Shown: positions 44,921 through 53,460 of the stretch, in pieces | Position numbering within the stretch: the first letter of the stretch is position 1 | Layout of the letters: the number at the start of each line of letters is the position of its first letter | Assembly (NCBI RefSeq): GCF_000272045.2 | Contig: NZ_AJYZ02000019.1 | Coordinates: 1,295,594 to 1,359,593 of the forward strand | Direction of reading: 5' to 3' | DNA: 64,000 nucleotides | From: Vibrio crassostreae 9ZC13 | Lineage (GTDB): Bacteria; Pseudomonadota; Gammaproteobacteria; Enterobacterales; Vibrionaceae | Notes under the pieces: generated by a model | The model's database searches: none | Seen by the model: the letters and a program-made list of their open reading frames with translations, nothing else | Told to the model about the DNA's origin: nothing | Made by a program: the position numbers and the translations under genes

Positions 44921-46258
44921 TTAGTTAATGGCACCATGAGCGGTATCTTCGACTGGGTAACACTTCTGCTTAACTTGTGCGATGAACGGATACAGGAACG
45001 CAATACGCCCAAGATAGAACAGAGTAAACGCCAACCACAAACCATGATTACCCCAAATATCGACGGTGAATGCCTGTACCGCTAAGAATACCAACAAAGT
45101 CACGATGCTTGAGTCTCTAACCGGACGCGTGGTTCCCGTTCCGGTAAAGATGCCGTAAACCGTTAAGCCAAAGCCAGACACCAGCGGGAACACAATCAAC
45201 CACGGAGCCATCTCTTGGTACAGCGTGACCAGCGCTGGAATATCGGTAAACAAGAAAACAATCATATCTTTAAAAATCAAAGTTAAAAGCGTCAGCGCGG
45301 CAATGAAACCTGCCGTCCATTGGAAGTTAAGCCTTAAAACACGATCAAGCATTGAAGGGTTCTTCTGTCCTACCGCCTTACCTGCAAACACACTCGATGC
45401 GTTGGCAATACCATCAAACATATAGCTGACAATGAAGGTCACCTGCATCAAGATCGCGTTAGCCGCTAGAACATCGGTACCCAGTTTAGAGCCAGTACGC
45501 GCCATCATGTTGAAGAACACCAAGATACAAATGGTGCGAAGCAATAGATCGGTATTCGAAGAGATGATTGTCGATAGGTCTTTCTTGGTCATCTTCGAGC
45601 CTTGCAAGAACTCAGAGATCGAAATATTGCTGGTCTTCATCACCAAGGTCACACCAATCGCAAAGGTGGTAACTTGTGCAATCAAACTTGCGTAAGCCAC
45701 ACCTGCGACACCCAAATCGAAATAAAGTACAAACACCGCATCCAAGACAATGTTCAACACATTACCAAACACTTGTGTATAAAGAACGTCTTTGGCTTTC
45801 GCCTGTCCCATTAACCAACCAATAATGGTGTAGTTAAGCAACACGAAAGGCGCGCCATAAATCAAAATACTGAAGTAGATATGCGCGTGCTCGGCTACAT
45901 TGGCTTCAGGCTCTATCACCCACATTGCGCCTTGCCAGATGAGTGGTTGTATCAAGATAAAGATCAAACCCACTAAACCAGACAGCACAAACGGACGCAT
46001 CAAGCTACCCGCCAAATCAGTGCGGTTTCCCTTACCCAGTGCCATCGCACTTTGGCCCGTGGTACTGACACGGAAAAAACCAAACAACCAATACATGGTG
46101 TTCATAATGATGGTGCCGATCGCCACGCCGCCAATCAGTTCAGCAATACCAAGTTGGCCGATAACAGCGGTATCCACAGCACCTAGTAGAGGCTGTGTCA
46201 CCGTTGAGATGATGAAAGGGAAGGCAATTTTCAGATAATCTTTGTGGGTAATGGTCAT
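44921..46258 (-). CDS. MATE-family multidrug efflux transporter (DinF-like)
   Basis: The 445-aa protein has twelve hydrophobic segments in two MATE repeats; the first begins FPFIISTVTQPLLGAVDTAV, the second has GIANASSVFAGKAVGQKNPS. It resembles the DNA-damage-inducible F branch by the VDTAVIGQLG start. It is cation-driven and exports drugs or metabolites. It lies 220 bp upstream of the ABC operon on the same strand. Confidence 0.9.
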   Translation of the reverse strand: MTITHKDYLKIAFPFIISTVTQPLLGAVDTAVIGQLGIAELIGGVAIGTIIMNTMYWLFGFFRVSTTGQSAMALGKGNRTDLAGSLMRPFVLSGLVGLIFILIQPLIWQGAMWVIEPEANVAEHAHIYFSILIYGAPFVLLNYTIIGWLMGQAKAKDVLYTQVFGNVLNIVLDAVFVLYFDLGVAGVAYASLIAQVTTFAIGVTLVMKTSNISISEFLQGSKMTKKDLSTIISSNTDLLLRTICILVFFNMMARTGSKLGTDVLAANAILMQVTFIVSYMFDGIANASSVFAGKAVGQKNPSMLDRVLRLNFQWTAGFIAALTLLTLIFKDMIVFLFTDIPALVTLYQEMAPWLIVFPLVSGFGLTVYGIFTGTGTTRPVRDSSIVTLLVFLAVQAFTVDIWGNHGLWLAFTLFYLGRIAFLYPFIAQVKQKCYPVEDTAHGAIN

Positions 46259-46504
46259 ATATTCTAGCGGGTGATATTAAGAACTATTTGCAATTAGAGC
46301 GGGATGCTATCGTTTAATCCGTACGTTGTCATCATTTACTTAGAGTCGTTTATCAACAAGCTTCTCTCCTATCGCACCATCAACATAAGAGGCCTTTCTG
46401 TCATTGAGCGAGCATATTAGCCACAACAAATGAGTAAAATCACGCTCGACAAAACACAACAAAACCAATTACTGAGCCAACTCAATGGTTAACCTAGTAA
46501 AGGC

Positions 46505-47374
46505 TCAGTAAAAGCTCACGGGAAGGTAAAAATCGAGTTCGAACACTTCATCGGTGTTGAGAAAATGATTCTGATGATAATGCACATACGCGGGAGTCGA
46601 GCGCTGTTTGAAACCAGATGTGGGTAGCCACTTTTCTAACACCATACTGATCTGTGGTAGCAGTTCTCCATAGCGGCCATTTAGTCGAAACACAGCGTGT
46701 AAGCCGCCCGGAATCACCATCTGATTAACTACGCTACGATACTTAATCGGCTCATCAATCGCGATACACGCCACATAGCGGCACTGATCCATCCCAACCC
46801 AAGCAGGGTTTGAGTGATGCAAACCAAATTGGCTCGAGAAATCACGCTGTTCCGAATTCGCCCACGCTTTCAATATCAACCACGCATTGCGAATGGATCG
46901 ATTATATCCCGTATGTCGAACATAGGCCGCCATCCGTTCAGGCACTTCAATAATCTTAGGTTCAGGTAACACTCGCTGCGCAACATTCAAATAGCCCGCC
47001 GCCACTTCGGGATCTTTTAAATAGGGTTTTTCTGCTACTTGTAAATCATGCTTACGCCATTCTCCGGGCGACATATTAAAAGTCGCTTTAAATGCTCGAC
47101 TAAACGAAGACACCGAGCTAAAGCCACATTTATGGGCGACCTCGACCACTGACGAGCTGGTATCAAACATCAATTGGTTGGCTGCATACTCCATTCGAGT
47201 GCGTCGGATATATTGATGCAACGACTCCCCGACCACGCTTTTAAAGGTGCGATGAAAGTGCTGTTCTGAATAGGCCGCTATCTCAGATAACTCTTTGGCA
47301 GACAAAGGCTGACTGATGTCTTGGTGAATATGGAACAGGACATCATTGATTCGCGATATGTGTTGACGTGACAT
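46505..47374 (-). CDS. AraC-family regulator with GyrI-like effector domain
   Basis: The 289-aa protein has an N-terminal AraC/Rob double HTH (SAKELSEIAAYSEQHFHRTF and SSVVEVAHKCGFSSVSSFSR, then FKATFNMSPGEWR) and a C-terminal GyrI-like small-molecule domain of about 150 residues, the layout of Rob and of BmrR-like sensors. It is divergent from an aminotransferase. A tandem 23-bp direct repeat lies right at its start. Confidence 0.9.
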   Translation of the reverse strand: MSRQHISRINDVLFHIHQDISQPLSAKELSEIAAYSEQHFHRTFKSVVGESLHQYIRRTRMEYAANQLMFDTSSSVVEVAHKCGFSSVSSFSRAFKATFNMSPGEWRKHDLQVAEKPYLKDPEVAAGYLNVAQRVLPEPKIIEVPERMAAYVRHTGYNRSIRNAWLILKAWANSEQRDFSSQFGLHHSNPAWVGMDQCRYVACIAIDEPIKYRSVVNQMVIPGGLHAVFRLNGRYGELLPQISMVLEKWLPTSGFKQRSTPAYVHYHQNHFLNTDEVFELDFYLPVSFY

Positions 47375-47375
47375 C

Positions 47376-47421
47376 GTTTAAATAGCATAAATGGACATGT
47401 TTAAGAGCATAAACGGACACG
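47376..47421 (+). promoter_or_regulatory. Tandem direct repeat, AraC operator candidate
   Basis: Two adjoining copies of about 23 bp (47376-47398 and 47399-47421). Both contain GTTTAA, AGCATAAA, GGACA in the same order with few differences. AraC/Rob-type proteins bind tandem direct repeats, and this pair lies between the divergent regulator and aminotransferase. Confidence 0.6.
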
Positions 47422-47489
47422 CTTGTTTTTACAATTGCCGTGTAATATCAAGCGATAGAATAAAAACGATAAACGACGAGACACAACAC

Positions 47490-48638
47490 ATGGAAATCGC
47501 ACAGTCATTACAACAGATTCAATCTTCATACATTCGAGAGATCCTCGCAGCCGCAAGTGATCCAAATGTCATCTCATTGGCCGGTGGTTTACCGGACGAG
47601 AAAACATTCCCTATCGATTTAATGAAGCCAACGCTAGAAAACCTAGCGAACATGCCTGAAGTTTTCCAATACGGTTCTACTGCCGGTTACGGCCCGTTGC
47701 TTGACCACCTAACACAAAGCTACCAATTGCCAGAGTCACACACGGCAATGATTTGTACTGGCTCTCAGCAAGGTTTGGATTTGATTGCGCGTGCGTATGT
47801 CGATCCAGGTGATGTGGTTGTGATGGAAGCGCCAAGCTACTTAGGTGCGATGCAGGTGTTTGGCCTAGTTCAAGCAAACATTGCGACCGTGTCTCAAACC
47901 GAATTTGGGCCGAATCTAGATGAATTGGAAACATGCTTTGCACAGCAAGCGCCAAAAATGTTCTACGCGGTGCCTGATTTTCACAACCCAACCGGTGTGT
48001 GCTGGGCAACAGAAACTCGTCAAAAAGTGGCTGAGCTGTGTATCAAATACAACGTGGCATTCATTGAAGATGCGCCATACCGTGAGCTACGTTTCACAGG
48101 CACAGAGCTGCCGTTGGTTTCTTCGTTCTGCCCTGATAACTCTATCGTTCTTCGTTCATTCTCTAAGATTGCATCGCCAGGTCTACGTATTGGCGCGGTA
48201 ACAGGCAAACGCAGCTACCTTGAGCCACTGATCAAAGTGAAGCAAGGCGCGGATTTACACTCAAGTGTACCTATGCAAGCACTGCTTGTTGGTCTTCTAA
48301 AACATGAAGACTTCAACGTACACATGGAAAACATTCGCACACTGTACAAGTCTCGTTATGAAGTGTTGTTCTCAGAGCTAAAAAAACAACTGCCTGCAGA
48401 TTGCGTGTTAAAAGCCGTAGATGGCGGGATGTTCATTTGGGTAGAAACCCCAGAGTGCGATACCTTCGAATTAGCTAAGACTTTGCTATCGAATGGTGTG
48501 GCGGTTGTACCAAGCCCAGTATTTTATCCAAAGGCCGATGAAGCAAAAGCCGCACTGCGCTTAAACTTCACTAACGCCAACCCAGAAGAATTAACAGAAG
48601 CGGTGAAACGCTTAGCGGAAGTACTTAACCAAGCGTAA
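47490..48638 (+). CDS. PLP-dependent aminotransferase (class I/II)
   Basis: The 382-aa fold-type I enzyme resembles 2-aminoadipate/aromatic aminotransferases of the MocR-catalytic type (LysN-like). It opens with DPNVISLAGGLPDEKTFP; the PLP-lysine is in LRSFSKIASPGLRIGAV and the phosphate/substrate Asp in YAVPDFHNPTGVCWA. The start is placed at 47490, where family similarity begins, although the frame is open further up. Control by the divergent AraC/GyrI regulator is inferred. Confidence 0.87.
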   Translation: MEIAQSLQQIQSSYIREILAAASDPNVISLAGGLPDEKTFPIDLMKPTLENLANMPEVFQYGSTAGYGPLLDHLTQSYQLPESHTAMICTGSQQGLDLIARAYVDPGDVVVMEAPSYLGAMQVFGLVQANIATVSQTEFGPNLDELETCFAQQAPKMFYAVPDFHNPTGVCWATETRQKVAELCIKYNVAFIEDAPYRELRFTGTELPLVSSFCPDNSIVLRSFSKIASPGLRIGAVTGKRSYLEPLIKVKQGADLHSSVPMQALLVGLLKHEDFNVHMENIRTLYKSRYEVLFSELKKQLPADCVLKAVDGGMFIWVETPECDTFELAKTLLSNGVAVVPSPVFYPKADEAKAALRLNFTNANPEELTEAVKRLAEVLNQA

Positions 48639-48713
48639 TCGCTGACAGTACTGGCCGCTTTGGTGATTGCCTGATCGGCTTATTACCGAGAAAGCCGTCA
48701 CGAGTCAGCATTA

Positions 48714-48760
48714 AAGGCCAATGTCATTCTCAACAAGAGAGTCACATTGGCCTTAATTTT
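48714..48760 (+). terminator. Terminator of the aminotransferase gene
   Basis: Perfect 11-bp stem AAGGCCAATGT/ACATTGGCCTT around a 19-nt loop, then TAATTTTA. Confidence 0.75.
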
Positions 48761-48792
48761 AGGTCTCCATAAAGTACAGAAAGGACGTCAGT

Positions 48793-49128
48793 TTGCCGCA
48801 TTGTATTATCGAACACTCATCCACTATTGATGGTCAGCAACTCAACCAAAAAGTGTTTCTCGGCGCGATGGAATCTCAGTTGTTCTCACCAACAGGAGAA
48901 GACATCAAAGTACGCAGCCTTGCCTATCAGCATTACCAAACCGGCGAAGTAAAAGAAGACTTCGTGCATGTCTCTGTGCGTATTTTGTCTGGGCGTAACG
49001 AAAGCGTTAAAGCGATGCTCTCCAAGTCCATTTTGGACCAATTACTTGCTCTTCCACTATCCAATGCTTCATTGACCGTAGAGATCATCGATATAGAGAC
49101 AAGCAGCTATTCAAAAGCCTTAGTTTAA
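48793..49128 (+). CDS. CHMI/HpcD-family tautomerase with TTG start
   Basis: This 111-aa protein belongs to the 5-carboxymethyl-2-hydroxymuconate delta-isomerase family (PHCIIEHSST at the N-terminus, VHVSVRILSGRNESVK in the middle). The family uses an N-terminal proline as catalytic base after removal of Met. The start is TTG, followed directly by the Pro codon, with AAAGGA ending 8 bp upstream; this placement exposes Pro-1. No homoprotocatechuate pathway genes are adjacent, so the substrate may differ. Confidence 0.85.
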   Translation: MPHCIIEHSSTIDGQQLNQKVFLGAMESQLFSPTGEDIKVRSLAYQHYQTGEVKEDFVHVSVRILSGRNESVKAMLSKSILDQLLALPLSNASLTVEIIDIETSSYSKALV

Positions 49129-49203
49129 GGACAAGTTACAAACGTACAGCCCCTCACAAATAGGGTATTTTCAAAACATTCGTTAGCAGCATGGAGCAAT
49201 GAA

Positions 49204-49635
49204 ATGGAATTGGTGATTGGTAACAACCCAGAATTGATAACGAAAGCACAGTCCATTCGTCATCAAGTATTCGTTGTTGAACAAGGTATCCCCCATGTAT
49301 TGGATCTTGATGGGTTAGACCCAGTATCACATCATGCACTGATCACCGATGAAGATAATTTAGTCGCGACGGCACGCTTGCACATTGATGAATCAGGACA
49401 CTCAACCATGGCACGTGTTGCGGTTCTACAGCCTTATCGAGGATCTGGTATCGCGTCTAAAATTGTTAGCGCACTTCTAAAACACGCCTCTGAACATAGT
49501 GCCAAAGTCATTGAAATCCACGCCCATCAATACCTAAAGAATTACTATGAAAAGTTCGGCTTTGAGTTCATTCGTGAAGTGGAAATCGTCGGAGAACACC
49601 AACTCATTGAGATGAGATACTACATAAGTTCTTAG
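49204..49635 (+). CDS. GNAT-family N-acetyltransferase (ElaA/YjcF-like)
   Basis: A 143-aa protein with the YjcF/ElaA-like opening RHQVFVVEQGIPHVLDLDGL. The acetyl-CoA loop is VAVLQPYRGSGIASKIVSAL, followed by HAHQYLKNYYEKFGFEF. Acceptor unknown. It follows the tautomerase by 75 bp. Confidence 0.87.
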   Translation: MELVIGNNPELITKAQSIRHQVFVVEQGIPHVLDLDGLDPVSHHALITDEDNLVATARLHIDESGHSTMARVAVLQPYRGSGIASKIVSALLKHASEHSAKVIEIHAHQYLKNYYEKFGFEFIREVEIVGEHQLIEMRYYISS

Positions 49636-49901
49636 CCAAGTATTCAGTAGACAACAAAGCACCACTCCTTATTTGAGTTAAAACTGCTTTTCAAATAACG
49701 GCCTTTTTATCACACCTAAAACCACATCAAAAATGATGTTATATAGCCCTACGTTTGGTTGGTTTTTGTCCCGCACCGCCTTGGTTATACTGCGCCTGAT
49801 TTTAATAAGCCAACAAGACAGAACTAAGTTGAAATACTCAGTTCTGATCAAAACAGGCAACCGCTCTGGATTTACGTTCCAGCTCGCAGAAAGGAAAAAC
49901 C

Positions 49902-50891
49902 ATGTCTCAATATGTTGTATGTGCTCTGTATAAATTCGTAGCACTTGATGATTACCAAGAAATTCGCCAGCCACTAACCGACGTGTTAGAAGCCAACCAA
50001 ATCCGCGGTACTTTGTTACTTGCGAGTGAAGGCATCAACGGTACCGTTGCAGGTAAGCGCGAATCTATCGACGCCCTTCTTCAATGGTTCAAACAAGATT
50101 CTCGCTTGGCTGATGTTGTTTACAAAGAGTCGTTCAACGAAGAACAACCATTCAACCGCACCAAGGTTAAGCTTAAGAAAGAGATCGTAACCATGGGCGT
50201 TGAGGGCATCGACCCACGCCACGTTGTCGGCACTTACGTGAAACCAAACGAATGGAACGCATTGATCTCTGATCCTGATGTGATTCTGGTTGATACTCGT
50301 AACGACTACGAAGTGGACATCGGCACCTTCAAAAATGCTGTAAACCCAAACACAGAAACCTTCCGTGAATTCCCTCAGTACGTTGAAGACAACCTTGATC
50401 CTAAGAAGCACAAGAAAGTTGCGATGTTCTGTACTGGCGGTATTCGTTGCGAAAAATCAACAGCCTACATGAAAGAACAAGGCTTTGATGAGGTTTATCA
50501 CCTTGAAGGCGGCATTCTTAAGTACCTAGAAGAGGTACCTGAAGAAGAGAGTATGTGGGAAGGCGACTGCTACGTATTTGATGGTCGAGTTGCAGTAAAC
50601 CACCAGCTAGAAAAGAGCGGTTACGATGTGTGTAACGCGTGTCGCCTGCCAATCACTGACGAAGACAAAGCCTCTAAACACTTCGAGAAAGGCGTAAGCT
50701 GCCCTAAGTGTATTGATAAGCACAGCGACGAGCAGAAAGCCCGTTTCCGTGAACGTGAAAAGCAAGTTCAACTGTCGAATGCTCGTGGCGAAACCCACGT
50801 AGGCGGCGAAGCTGCTCACCTTATCGAGCAACGCAAAAAAGAGAAGCTTGCACACAAAGAGCAGCAACGCTCTGGTAAGAAAGCAAAGTAA
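49902..50891 (+). CDS. trhO: tRNA uridine(34) hydroxylase TrhO
   Basis: The 329-aa YceA/TrhO protein catalyses oxygen-dependent 5-hydroxylation of uridine 34 in tRNA, on the way to cmo5U. An N-terminal acylphosphatase-like region ([17 protein letters not shown]) is followed by a rhodanese domain with active Cys in [14 protein letters not shown] near residue 178. The C-terminal tail has cysteine pairs CNAC and CPKC and ends in a Lys/Gln-rich helix. AGAAAGGA precedes the ATG. It is monocistronic. Confidence 0.95.
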   Translation: MSQYVVCALYKFVALDDYQEIRQPLTDVLEANQIRGTLLLASEGINGTVAGKRESIDALLQWFKQDSRLADVVYKESFNEEQPFNRTKVKLKKEIVTMGVEGIDPRHVVGTYVKPNEWNALISDPDVILVDTRNDYEVDIGTFKNAVNPNTETFREFPQYVEDNLDPKKHKKVAMFCTGGIRCEKSTAYMKEQGFDEVYHLEGGILKYLEEVPEEESMWEGDCYVFDGRVAVNHQLEKSGYDVCNACRLPITDEDKASKHFEKGVSCPKCIDKHSDEQKARFREREKQVQLSNARGETHVGGEAAHLIEQRKKEKLAHKEQQRSGKKAK

Positions 50892-50960
50892 ACTTTCTGC
50901 TTTAAACTCTTATAGTTCTAAACATATAACTATAAATAGTTAGCTATATACATACAAAAG

Positions 50961-51005
50961 GGCGCAATTTCGAGGATAATCCCACGAGTTTGCGCCGTTT
51001 TTTGA
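50961..51005 (+). terminator. Terminator of trhO
   Basis: Outer stem GGCGCAA/TTGCGCC spanning 50961-50996, followed by TTTTTT. Confidence 0.8.
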
Positions 51006-51092
51006 TCGCTTTACGGCTTTGTGTTTTGAACCACATTTCTTTCGAAAAATTACTTCTATACTGTTAATAATTCGACTAGAGAGGAAGTGCCA

Positions 51093-51350
51093 ATGCTCAA
51101 TGAAAACCATGCCTTTATCTTAGATTTCCCAGATCTTAAATTAGACATTGTTCAGCTCAACCACGACGACGAAAAATTCAAAGCAGACATGCAGAAATAC
51201 CACCAACTCGACTACGACATCCGTCAGCTAGAAATCTCTGGCAGCCCTATCGATGACGACAGCATGCACAACCTCAAAGTAGAACGCATGGAGCTAAAAG
51301 ACTCGCTACACAAACAGCTCACACGCCATCACGCGCTTAAGATCGTATAG
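51093..51350 (+). CDS. YdcH-family (DUF465) small helical protein
   Basis: The 85-aa protein is a helical hairpin with the YdcH pattern: HNDDEKF-like N-terminus (QLNHDDEKFKADM), YHQLDYDIRQLEIS and a second helix MHNLKVERMELKDSLHKQL ending in TRHHA. Function of the family is unknown. The ATG at 51093 follows GAGGAAG; the GTG at 51087 would overlap that site. Confidence 0.88.
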   Translation: MLNENHAFILDFPDLKLDIVQLNHDDEKFKADMQKYHQLDYDIRQLEISGSPIDDDSMHNLKVERMELKDSLHKQLTRHHALKIV

Positions 51351-51376
51351 AAAAATCAATCCAAGACTTTATTCTT

Positions 51377-51401
51377 AGCCATGCATCACGCATGGCTTTT
51401 T
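51377..51401 (+). terminator. Terminator of the YdcH gene
   Basis: Stem AGCCATGC/GCATGGCT with a 5-nt loop, then TTTT. Confidence 0.85.
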
Positions 51402-51496
51402 GGTTTCATCACTTCGCAAATCTAAGCTAATTCGGCTTCTTCAGTTATGTTACTGTTTGCTTATTCAAAGGCGTTTGATAAAGAAGCAAAGTGGCA

Positions 51497-51967
51497 ATGA
51501 AAGAAGAGAATATACAACTCCAGCTCGTTTCAAATTCTGAATTCGAAGAACTGTTTGCGTGTGTTAAACAAGGTCTTTTCATACACGTAGATGACGTTTT
51601 CGGCTGGGATGACAACTTCCAACGCCTACGACTTTTAAACGAATACCATCCATCTTGGTTTCATTGGGTATATCGCGAAAATGAGAGAGTAGGACTCGTC
51701 TGCTTTAAGCCTTATGACAACGCATACCATATTCATCTGCTGATCATTTTCCCTCAATACCAAGGCCGTTCGCTTGGCAAGCAAGTCATGACTCTCATAC
51801 ATAAAAAAGCTATGGCAGAGCAACTTAGTCAAGTCACTCTATCGAGTTTTAAAAGTAATGCTCGTGCTATTAACTTTTATCAATCGCTTGGCTATCACGT
51901 TGTTGATGAAGGAGATGATGATTTTGTGGGGATGGAGCTCAATCTATACCACAAACACCATCTCTAA
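51497..51967 (+). CDS. GNAT-family N-acetyltransferase
   Basis: A 156-aa acetyltransferase with IHLLIIFPQYQGRSLGKQVM as the acetyl-CoA loop and NARAINFYQSLGYHVVDEGD at the end. The ATG at 51497 is preferred to the GTG at 51491. It is convergent with manA, their stop codons overlapping by 4 bp. Confidence 0.88.
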   Translation: MKEENIQLQLVSNSEFEELFACVKQGLFIHVDDVFGWDDNFQRLRLLNEYHPSWFHWVYRENERVGLVCFKPYDNAYHIHLLIIFPQYQGRSLGKQVMTLIHKKAMAEQLSQVTLSSFKSNARAINFYQSLGYHVVDEGDDDFVGMELNLYHKHHL

Positions 51968-53169
51968 TTAAACGCCCTAGCCACTCGCCCATTACTGCTC
52001 AGTACATAATGACCAATATAAGCTGGGATAAATACCGATTGCCCTTTGGTGAGTGTTAGGTGTTCACCTTTCTGACTCATTAACGTTAAATCATCATCTA
52101 TCGCCATTAAAATTTCAGCACCGCTTGTGATGACTTCTTCTTGCTTTGGGCGATGAAAGATATTGAAATCAAAATCACTGACAGGAATATCATAGCGATC
52201 ACATTGACCTAACTTTGAGGGCGCTAACAACAAGCGTTCAAACGGGATCGGTTTGAACTCTGTACAGGCAACCAACTCGGCGACATCAATGTGCTTTGGC
52301 GTTAAACCTGCTCGCAAAACGTTGTCTGAATTTGCCATGATCTCGAGCCCAGTTCCCTTAATGTAAGCATGCGGAGTATTCGCATTCAAATACATCGCTT
52401 CACCCGGGTTCAATGTGATCAAGTTAAGCAGCAGAACACAAAATAGACCAATATCGTTTGGATACTGATGACTAAGCTCAATAACCAAAGCAAACTCCGC
52501 TTGGTCTTGATGAGCAGCCGCGTAAGTCAGAAGTTGCTCTAATGCTTGATGTTTACGTTGTTCATTCAACGTTAATAGATCGCGGAAAAACGTCTCTAAA
52601 CCTAGAGAATCAAGGTTATTGCCAAACTGTTCAACCAAACTAGCCAGCTCGCTCGAATCTAACTTTCTGAACAGACCTAATATTTCATCGAACTCTCGAA
52701 AGCCATTCATCGCTTGGTATTCAGTGACCGCGTAAACCAATTCAGGCTTGTGGTTTGAGTCTTTATAGTTACGATGCCCTGCGGTTAGAGGGATTCTTGC
52801 TTGCTCTTCTCTCGCAAAGCCAATTTCAGCTTGTCGCTTGTTTGGGTGCACCTGAACCGACAGCGCCTTTTCTGCCGCTAAGATCTTAAATAAGAATGGT
52901 AGCTCACCAAACGCCTGCGCAATATCGGTTGATAGGTAGGCCGATTTATTCTTGTTAATCAGCTCAGATAGAGGCACTAAATGTTGGTCCAGCTTGACCA
53001 TTGAGCAACCTTTCGGATGCGCTCCCATCCAAACTTCCGCTTGCGGCTCTTGTGACTCATTCTTAAAGCCAAACAGTTCACGTATCGAAGAAATGCTCCC
53101 CCATGCATAATTTTGGATGGTGTTTTCCATTGGGAAAAATGAGTGTTCTGAGAGGTGGCTGAGTGACAT
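51964..53169 (-). CDS. manA: Mannose-6-phosphate isomerase, class I
   Basis: This zinc enzyme interconverts mannose-6-phosphate and fructose-6-phosphate. The 401-aa protein has the type I landmarks: NYAWGS near the start, EVWMGAHPKG, metal-binding QVHPNKRQAE, KPELVYAV and YLNANTPHAYIKGTGLEIMA. The ATG at 53169 is chosen; a GTG at 53199 is in frame. It is preceded by a promoter module shared with uhpT, so it is likely used for catabolism of imported mannose-6-phosphate. Confidence 0.95.
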   Translation of the reverse strand: MSLSHLSEHSFFPMENTIQNYAWGSISSIRELFGFKNESQEPQAEVWMGAHPKGCSMVKLDQHLVPLSELINKNKSAYLSTDIAQAFGELPFLFKILAAEKALSVQVHPNKRQAEIGFAREEQARIPLTAGHRNYKDSNHKPELVYAVTEYQAMNGFREFDEILGLFRKLDSSELASLVEQFGNNLDSLGLETFFRDLLTLNEQRKHQALEQLLTYAAAHQDQAEFALVIELSHQYPNDIGLFCVLLLNLITLNPGEAMYLNANTPHAYIKGTGLEIMANSDNVLRAGLTPKHIDVAELVACTEFKPIPFERLLLAPSKLGQCDRYDIPVSDFDFNIFHRPKQEEVITSGAEILMAIDDDLTLMSQKGEHLTLTKGQSVFIPAYIGHYVLSSNGRVARAFN

Positions 53170-53265
53170 GGCGTTTTCCGTAGTGAGCCCTTTGAACACA
53201 ATTCAGAGAGCTGATTTCTAATAACGTAAATAATTAGAAAGACTACAGAGCTCGGCTAGAACCCA

Positions 53266-53343
53266 CATGAGATGAGGTCTTAGACGCAATAGGAAAAATT
53301 CTTAGAAACAGGTGAGACCGATGAAAAGCGTGAAAATAGTCAC
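53266..53343 (-). promoter_or_regulatory. CRP plus UhpA-like promoter module before manA
   Basis: Read in the manA direction, GTGA-N6-TCAC (53330-53343) is followed 24 bp later by a 40-bp block (53266-53305). The block contains two TCTTAG repeats on the plus strand (53278-53283 and 53300-53305), 22 bp apart. The block ends about 97 bp before the manA ATG. It aligns without gaps to 58558-58635 before uhpT. Confidence 0.75.
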
Positions 53344-53385
53344 ATTTGAATATCACGAGTAGAAAGCGCTGAGAATAAGATAGCG

Positions 53386-53420
53386 GCTTGTATCGCACTG
53401 ATTACAGCAGCGATACAAGC
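53386..53420. other. Perfect inverted repeat after uhpC
   Basis: An 11-bp stem GCTTGTATCGC/GCGATACAAGC with a 13-nt loop, 41 bp past the uhpC stop. No T run follows, so it is a stabilising hairpin or weak terminator. Confidence 0.6.
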
Positions 53421-53460
53421 ATCTGAATACAAACACTAGTGACTATCTTGTTATCGTTCC

